Both the position numbers and the translations under genes were made by a program. Shown here piece by piece: positions 40,823 to 45,623 of a DNA stretch of 45,623 nucleotides. The notes under the pieces are model-generated. The model was not told the origin of the DNA and did no database searches. It saw nothing but the letters and a program-made list of their open reading frames with translations. This DNA is from Bifidobacterium felsineum (lineage in GTDB: Bacteria > Actinomycetota > Actinomycetes > Actinomycetales > Bifidobacteriaceae), in the NCBI RefSeq assembly GCF_002802915.1, contig NZ_PEBJ01000006.1, positions 14,906 to 60,528 on the forward strand, read 5' to 3'. Position 1 is the first letter of the stretch, and every line of letters begins with the position of its first letter.

Positions 40823-40864
40823 CCGGCTCGGGCGGCCGATAGGCCGCGTACTCGCGAGGAAATA

Positions 40865-40900
40865 TTGAGTCTCGCCGCAGGCGAGTCCGTAATTGCAGGA
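40865..40900 (+). repeat. 36-nt intergenic repeat core, copy 3
   Basis: TTGAGTCTCGCC GCA GGCGAGTC followed by CGTAATTGCAGGA. Within this intergenic region (40744-41024) it is preceded by the 40800 terminator and followed by the duplicated permease end. Confidence 0.8.
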
Positions 40901-40935
40901 CGCTGTAAAGTAATTACTTTCCGGCACGCCCGTGT

Positions 40936-40969
40936 AACAGCCCGATGGGAATAAAACCATCGGGCTGTT
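40936..40969 (+). terminator. Second terminator before the GH13 gene
   Basis: 13-bp stem AACAGCCCGATGG / CCATCGGGCTGTT with an 8-nt loop followed by TCAATAATT. It insulates GH13 from the importer operon, so GH13 needs its own promoter in 40970-41024; I could not define one. Confidence 0.8.
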
Positions 40970-41024
40970 TCAATAATTACCAAGCAGTAATAATCAATGA
41001 TGATTCATGAGAAAGGCCGCAACG

Positions 41025-42848
41025 ATGACTAACGAACAGCGCATCGCAGTCCCCGACTCCGTCCGTACCAACGGCGCAACCCCGAATCCGTGGTGGTCCA
41101 ACGCCGTGGTCTATCAGGTCTACCCGCGTTCCTTCCAGGACACCAACGGCGACGGTCTGGGCGATATCAAGGGCATCACCTCCCGCCTCGACTACCTGGC
41201 CGATCTTGGCGTCGACGTGGTCTGGCTGTCCCCGGTCTACAAGTCCCCGCAGGACGATAACGGCTACGACATCTCCGACTACCAGGACATCGACCCGCTG
41301 TTCGGCTCCCTCGAAGACATGGACGAGCTGCTGGCCGAAGCCCACAAGCGCGGTCTTAAGATCGTGATGGATCTGGTCGTGAACCACACCTCCGATGAGC
41401 ACGCATGGTTCCAGGCATCCAAGGATAAGAACGACCCGCACTCCGACTGGTACTGGTGGCGTCCGGCCCGCCCGGGTTTCGAACCTGGCACTCCGGGGGC
41501 CGAACCGAACCAGTGGGGCTCTTACTTCGGCGGCTCCGCATGGGAATACTGCCCGGAACGCGGCGAATACTTCTTCCACCAGTACTCCAAGAAGCAGCCT
41601 GACCTGAACTGGGAGAACCCGGCCGTGCGTCACGCCGTGTACGACATGATGAACTGGTGGATGGATCGTGGCATCGACGGCTTCCGCATGGACGTCATCA
41701 CCCAGATCTCCAAGACCATCGACAAGAACGGCAAGCTGCCGGGCGAACCGGGCTCCGAAATCGAGGATTATCCGGTTGGCCCGGAAGGCTATTCCTCCCC
41801 GTTCCCGTGGTGCTCGGACGGCCCGCGTGTAGACGAATTCCTTGCCGAAATGCGCCGTGAAGTCTTCGAGAAGCGCGAAGGCTACATGAACGTCGGCGAG
41901 GCTCCGGGCGTGGTTCCGGCTCGCAACGAGCACATCACCGACCCGGCCAACCGTGAGCTGGATATGCTGTTCCTCTTCGACCATGTCGGCGTCGACCAGA
42001 AGCCGACCTCCAAGTGGGATGTTGTACCGTTCGAAGTCAAGAACCTACGCGAAAAAATGGCCGGCCAGCAGGAGGCTGTGAAGAACGCCGGCTGGGCCAG
42101 CTTGTTCTTCTGCAACCATGACCAGCCGCGCGTGGTCTCCCGCTGGGGTGATGACACCACCGAGGAGAACCGCGTGCTGTCCGCCAAAGCCTTTGGACTG
42201 TTGCTCCACATGCACCGCGGCACCCCATACATCTACCAGGGCGAAGAGCTCGGCATGACCGGAGCCCATTTCAAGAGCCTTGACCAGTACCGTGATCTGG
42301 AATCGCTCAACGCCTTCCGCCAGCGCGTGGAGGAAGCGAAGATTCAGACCCCTGAATCGATGATGGACGCCCTTGAGCTCATCGGCCGCGATAATGCGCG
42401 CACCCCGATGCAGTGGGACGGTTCGAAGTACGCCGGATTCACTTCTCCGGATGCCGCCACCGAGCCGTGGATTTCCGTGAACCCGAACCACGCGGAAATC
42501 AACGCCGCCAGCGAGTTCGACGATCCGAGCTCCGTCTACGCGTTCTACAAGCAGCTCATCGCTCTGCGTCATGAGAAGGCGGTGGTCGCTGCCGGCGAGT
42601 GGAACCTCATCGACGCAAATGACGAGCACGTGTACGCGTTTACTCGTACCTTGGGCCAGGATCGTTTGCTGGTGGTTGTGAACCTGTCCGGCCGCACGGT
42701 CGATCTGCCGCATGATGCTAAGGAGCTGATTGCTGCCGGCGTTACCGAGCCGGACGTGCTGATCAGCAACTATGATGCCAGCCACACGGTCGTCTCCCTC
42801 GCCAATAACGAGCTTGACCCGTGGGAGGCCGCCGTCATCCAGCTGTAA
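41025..42848 (+). CDS. GH13 subfamily 31 oligo-1,6-glucosidase (alpha-glucosidase)
   Basis: 607-aa cytoplasmic enzyme that hydrolyses alpha-glucosides. (beta/alpha)8 barrel motifs: DLVVNHTSDEH, QPDLNWENP (191-199, subfamily 31 mark), GIDGFRMDVI with nucleophile D223, NVGEAPG with acid/base E292, and NHDQPR with D366. Val224 after the nucleophile is the residue type linked to alpha-1,6 preference (isomaltase) rather than the Thr of maltases. It fits the raffinose/isomalto-oligosaccharide locus: GH36 removes galactose, GH13 acts on glucosyl linkages (melibiose is not its substrate). ATG 41025 has GAAAGG 8 nt upstream; ATG 41007 lacks one. Confidence 0.92.
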   Translation: MTNEQRIAVPDSVRTNGATPNPWWSNAVVYQVYPRSFQDTNGDGLGDIKGITSRLDYLADLGVDVVWLSPVYKSPQDDNGYDISDYQDIDPLFGSLEDMDELLAEAHKRGLKIVMDLVVNHTSDEHAWFQASKDKNDPHSDWYWWRPARPGFEPGTPGAEPNQWGSYFGGSAWEYCPERGEYFFHQYSKKQPDLNWENPAVRHAVYDMMNWWMDRGIDGFRMDVITQISKTIDKNGKLPGEPGSEIEDYPVGPEGYSSPFPWCSDGPRVDEFLAEMRREVFEKREGYMNVGEAPGVVPARNEHITDPANRELDMLFLFDHVGVDQKPTSKWDVVPFEVKNLREKMAGQQEAVKNAGWASLFFCNHDQPRVVSRWGDDTTEENRVLSAKAFGLLLHMHRGTPYIYQGEELGMTGAHFKSLDQYRDLESLNAFRQRVEEAKIQTPESMMDALELIGRDNARTPMQWDGSKYAGFTSPDAATEPWISVNPNHAEINAASEFDDPSSVYAFYKQLIALRHEKAVVAAGEWNLIDANDEHVYAFTRTLGQDRLLVVVNLSGRTVDLPHDAKELIAAGVTEPDVLISNYDASHTVVSLANNELDPWEAAVIQL

Positions 42849-42884
42849 TCGGCCCGCAGCAAGCCGGTAAGCCGGCTATCTCCT

Positions 42885-43062
42885 TTACGAGGGGTTGATT
42901 TCCGCTTGCCGGAAGGTCTATCTCCTTTACGAGGGGTTATATATCGCGTAAACCCTGAGTATGAACGTTGCAATACCAGCGTTTGTACTCAGGGTGTTAC
43001 GTTATTGGAACCCCTCGTAACGCAGATAGATGTTTCAAAATGCTGAAATCAACCCCTCGTAA
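42885..43062. repeat. Palindromic repeat element B with four phased GGGGTT modules
   Basis: Same plan as the element at 2541-2729. Left modules TTACGAGGGG start at 42885 and 42927; inverted modules AACCCCTCGTAA start at 43009 and 43051; the offset is 42 bp in both arms. The outer modules continue into GATTTC / GAAATC. The centre is a different hairpin (CCCTGAGT / ACTCAGGG). The element fills most of the 263-bp gap between GH13 and ilvA. Confidence 0.88.
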
Positions 43063-43097
43063 GCGAGATATCCAGTGCCCCTCGACGGTCTGAGGCC

Positions 43098-43103
43098 TAC
43101 AAT
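43098..43103 (+). promoter_or_regulatory. -10 element (TACAAT) for leaderless ilvA
   Basis: TACAAT ends 8 nt before ATG 43112; no ribosome binding site is present. The right arm of repeat element B ends about 35 bp upstream, where a -35 box would lie. Confidence 0.5.
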
Positions 43104-43111
43104 TACCCACT

Positions 43112-44377
43112 ATGGAACAAAAGGATGTTTTGAAGGCGCTGCAGCGCGACCATGCAGCGGAGTTGAAGCTCGCTGCCGAACGACTCAAGGGCACCGCCCG
43201 CCACACGGAAATCATTCCCTCCCCAACGTTGAGCGAAATGACGGGCCACGAAATTCTCCTGAAGCCCGAAAACCTCCAGGTTACTGGATCGTTCAAGATT
43301 CGTGGCGCCTACAACAAGATCGCATCCCTTTCCGAAGAGCAGCTTTCCCACGGCATCGTCACCGCTTCCGCGGGCAACCATGCTCAAGGCGTTGCCTACG
43401 CGGCTCGTGAGCGTGGCGCCAAGGCCACCATTTGTATGCCGCAGATCACTCCGCCGCTCAAGGTGGATGCCACCAAGGCCTACGGCGCCGACGTGGTGCT
43501 GTACGGCGATGTGTTCGACGAGGCCGCGGCCCACGCCGCTGAGCTCGCCAAGACCGAAGGCATGATTTATGTGCCGCCGTTCGATGACTATGAGGTCATC
43601 TGTGGTCAGGGCACTATCGGCCTGGAAATCCTCGAAGATGTGCCGAACGTTACCGATGTGGTCGTGCCTCTTGGCGGCGGTGGCCTCGGTGCCGGTGTGG
43701 CGCTCGCCATCAAGACCTTTAAGCCGGAAGTTCGCGTGATTGGTGCCATTCCGGAGGGCAGCCCGGCGTGGAAGAACTCGTTCGCGGCTGGCCGCGTCAC
43801 CGAAGCCGATCAGGTGATCACCTCGGCTGAAGGCGTCGCCGTCAAGCACCCGGGCGATTTGCCGTATGCGCTGCTCAACGAATTCCTCGATGATCTCGTT
43901 ACCGTCACTGAGCGCGACATCAACGAGATGATTCTGCTCATGCTCGAAAAGCACAAGCTCGTGGTTGAGGCTGCCGGTGCGGTTTCACTGGCAGCTCTGG
44001 AGCATCTGAACCTGCGCTCCCGCAAGTTCGCCGCTGCCGCCGGCCCTCACGTGGTGGTGCCGATTATGTCCGGTGGCAATATCGATACCGTGACGATGGG
44101 CGCCGTGATTCAAAAGGGCATGATCGCTCGCGGCCGCATCATGAACTTCGAGGTTGAACTGCCTGATACGCCAGGCCAGCTGGTCAAGGTCGCTACCTTG
44201 CTCGCCAAGGAACGCGCCAACGTCATCCAGCTTGACCATGACCAATTCAAGGCATCCGGCCACTACACCAACGCGGTGTCGCTTGGCGTCACGGTCGAGA
44301 CCAACGGTCCGGACCACATCGACCGTATCCTTGCGGCACTCAAGGAAGCCGGCTTCCAACCCAAGCGTATCTACTGA
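43112..44377 (+). CDS. ilvA: Threonine dehydratase (threonine ammonia-lyase) with ACT domain
   Basis: 421-aa PLP enzyme converting threonine to 2-oxobutanoate, the first step to isoleucine. The PLP lysine is K62 in TGSFKIRGAYNKI; the phosphate-binding glycine loop is VVPLGGGGLGAG near 190. The C-terminal 75 residues (MNFEVELPDTPGQLVKVATLLAKERANVIQL...) are a single ACT-type domain, as in short IlvA forms whose allosteric control differs from the long E. coli enzyme. It is convergent with the sirtuin gene. Confidence 0.92.
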   Translation: MEQKDVLKALQRDHAAELKLAAERLKGTARHTEIIPSPTLSEMTGHEILLKPENLQVTGSFKIRGAYNKIASLSEEQLSHGIVTASAGNHAQGVAYAARERGAKATICMPQITPPLKVDATKAYGADVVLYGDVFDEAAAHAAELAKTEGMIYVPPFDDYEVICGQGTIGLEILEDVPNVTDVVVPLGGGGLGAGVALAIKTFKPEVRVIGAIPEGSPAWKNSFAAGRVTEADQVITSAEGVAVKHPGDLPYALLNEFLDDLVTVTERDINEMILLMLEKHKLVVEAAGAVSLAALEHLNLRSRKFAAAAGPHVVVPIMSGGNIDTVTMGAVIQKGMIARGRIMNFEVELPDTPGQLVKVATLLAKERANVIQLDHDQFKASGHYTNAVSLGVTVETNGPDHIDRILAALKEAGFQPKRIY

Positions 44378-44406
44378 TACATATTTGCGGATGTTGCGCA
44401 ATGGCC

Positions 44407-44493
44407 GCGAAGGGCTGTGGCATGATGTTCCCGACACACTCAAGGCCGTTCGGCCAAGCTTACGGTCGGAAACACCATGCCACAGCCCTTCGC
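44407..44493. terminator. Long hairpin between convergent ilvA and sirtuin genes
   Basis: 29-bp arms (44407-44435 and 44465-44493, GCGAAGGGCTGTGGCATG... ) pair with two mismatches around a 29-nt loop that itself holds GGCCGttCGGCC. It is likely a shared terminator, though far longer than one needs to be. Confidence 0.8.
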
Positions 44494-44543
44494 TCTACTT
44501 TGTGAACGAACAGTAGGTTCGCTACAGCGCTGATGCGAATCGA

Positions 44544-45299
44544 TTATTCTGCCGCCGCAATCGTTTCATCCACCAGCTTGGGCAGCGCCACCGCGATATC
44601 CTCGTGAATCAGACGCGTGGCCAGTCGGTCATACTGCGTGCGGCCCATGTTCATGATGGTGATCGGCACTCCCGCTTGTGCAGCGACCGGCACGATGCTT
44701 GCTGCCGGGTATACCTCCAGCGTGGAGCCGATGACCCACAATTCGTCGGCCTTGGTGGCGCGGTCGTACGACTTTTCCATTGCGCCATCCGGCAAGGCCT
44801 CGCCGAAATACACCACATCCGTTTTGATGATGCCGTTGCAAGGCATATCGCCACGGTACTTGAGCTTGCGATGGCAATGCGGATCAGGCTCCTCGTCCAA
44901 TCGTGCCATGATGTCCGCCGTGTTGTACTTCTGATGGCACTTCATGCAATGCGAAGTGCCGATGGTGCCATGCAGGTTCACGATGAGATCAGGGCTGTTG
45001 CCGGCCTTCTCATGCAGTGCGTCGAAATTCTGCGTGGCCAGCAACGTCAGCATGCCAGCCTTCTCCAGCTTGACCAATGCCTTATGCGCCGCGCCTGGTT
45101 GCGCATTCCATACAGGTGACTCCTTCTGCCAGCGCCAGGAGTATTCGCGATCTTCTTTATTGTTCATAAACAGGTCGATGTCGTAGACACTGGTCTGTTC
45201 AGGGTGCTTGGTCCAGACGCCGTCCGGGCCTCGGAAGTCAGGAATGCCGGCCGAGGTTGAGATGCCGGCACCGGTCAATACTGCGATTTTCTTAGTCAT
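44544..45299 (-). CDS. Sir2-family NAD-dependent protein deacylase (sirtuin)
   Basis: 251-aa cytoplasmic sirtuin removing acyl groups from protein lysines using NAD+. Rossmann motifs LTGAGISTSAGIPDFRGPDGVW (8-29) and TQNFDALHEKAGN (89-101), catalytic H110 in NLHGT, zinc ligands C118 and C121 (CMKC) with C142 and C154, then IKTDVVYFGE. The second zinc pair is spaced by 11 residues rather than the usual 2-4. ATG 45299 has TATACC 7 nt upstream (minus strand) and no Shine-Dalgarno, suggesting a leaderless mRNA; the frame extending to 45371 would cover that promoter. Confidence 0.9.
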   Translation of the reverse strand: MTKKIAVLTGAGISTSAGIPDFRGPDGVWTKHPEQTSVYDIDLFMNNKEDREYSWRWQKESPVWNAQPGAAHKALVKLEKAGMLTLLATQNFDALHEKAGNSPDLIVNLHGTIGTSHCMKCHQKYNTADIMARLDEEPDPHCHRKLKYRGDMPCNGIIKTDVVYFGEALPDGAMEKSYDRATKADELWVIGSTLEVYPAASIVPVAAQAGVPITIMNMGRTQYDRLATRLIHEDIAVALPKLVDETIAAAE

Positions 45300-45623
45300 G
45301 ACTACAGGTATACCCGGTTTCGATGAACGAGAAGTGATGAATTCTGGGCATGCTGCTTCCTCAATTGGCAAAAATATGTCTCATATTTCTGGATTTGTTC
45401 AATCGAGGGACATGTTTGAGGCGTATGTTGTGCGTAGCAGAGCATGAGAAGATGAAAAATGGCTCTGTGCGACACGCCGAGGGAGGCGCGCTATGAAGCC
45501 GTTTCCCGGGGTTTTGCGCGCCTTGATTTGCGTTGTTGTTTGGGTTCGTGTAAGTTATTCACCTGTTGCCGCTCAGCACGGCGGGCCTCCTGGTTCTGAT
45601 GGTTCGGGGGTTGGCTTGTTGGT
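45300..45623 (+). other. Non-coding right end with promoter-like hexamers
   Basis: No supported gene lies in these 324 bases. TTGCGT (45528-45533), a 17-bp spacer and TAAGTT (45551-45556) could be a plus-strand promoter. The G/T-rich sequence after it, with hairpin-forming GC blocks, resembles a long untranslated leader such as that of an rRNA operon, but the window ends before any recognisable gene. Confidence 0.3.

Noticed and set aside
44..40900. 36-nt repeats as a CRISPR array
   Set aside because: The three copies are tens of kilobases or about 4.7 kb apart, without spacers or cas genes; they are dispersed intergenic repeats.

Overview
The window is chromosomal DNA of a Bifidobacterium. 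This is inferred from the dense set of ABC oligosaccharide importers without their own ATPase, each paired with intracellular glycosidases and local LacI or ROK regulators, from high-GC actinobacterial codon use, and from actinobacterial versions of RlmB, dCTP deaminase and TadA. It resembles the B. longum/B. breve group, but the species cannot be fixed by eye. I recognised no tRNA, rRNA gene, transposase, integrase or CRISPR array.

Layout. (1) 163-2519: RlmB-type rRNA methyltransferase divergent from an MFS transporter, then a large palindromic repeat element. (2) 2797-6854: esterase, AraC-type regulator, MFS sugar transporter and cytoplasmic GH43 glycosidase; regulator and transporter are divergent around an AraC-style direct-repeat operator. 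(3) 7048-15248: visibly AT-richer island bounded by long hairpins, with a GH32 fructosidase and a GH91 (inulin fructotransferase / difructose-anhydride hydrolase family) protein divergent from an ABC importer and a LacI regulator. (4) 15369-22176: second importer operon (binding protein, two permeases), LacI regulator and GH36 alpha-galactosidase. (5) 22641-33663: housekeeping stretch with a P-type Ca-type ATPase, a membrane protein with TQxF repeats, dCTP deaminase, a candidate small RNA, a membrane protein, an esterase, TauE/SafE, an Na+/H+ antiporter and TadA. (6) 33781-42848: second GH36, ROK regulator, third ABC importer and GH13 oligo-1,6-glucosidase, the arrangement known for raffinose/isomalto-oligosaccharide uptake in bifidobacteria. 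(7) 43112-45299: threonine dehydratase and sirtuin, convergent on a long hairpin; the window ends in G/T-rich non-coding DNA with promoter-like hexamers.

The most notable system is region 3. The GH91 protein has no signal peptide and keeps the family catalytic Asp/Glu pair at positions matching characterised enzymes. It shares a divergent promoter region with an importer, and each promoter's -35 box lies in a matching palindromic operator. The simplest reading is a complete pathway that imports a cyclic difructose (DFA III or DFA I) or inulo-oligosaccharide, opens it with GH91 and splits the product to fructose with GH32.

The non-coding DNA is also unusual. Two roughly 200-bp palindromic elements carry four GGGGTT modules with a fixed 42-bp offset. 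A 36-nt repeat core occurs three times, next to terminators and duplicated gene ends. Eight genes have a -10-like hexamer 6-8 nt before the start codon and no Shine-Dalgarno sequence, suggesting leaderless mRNAs.
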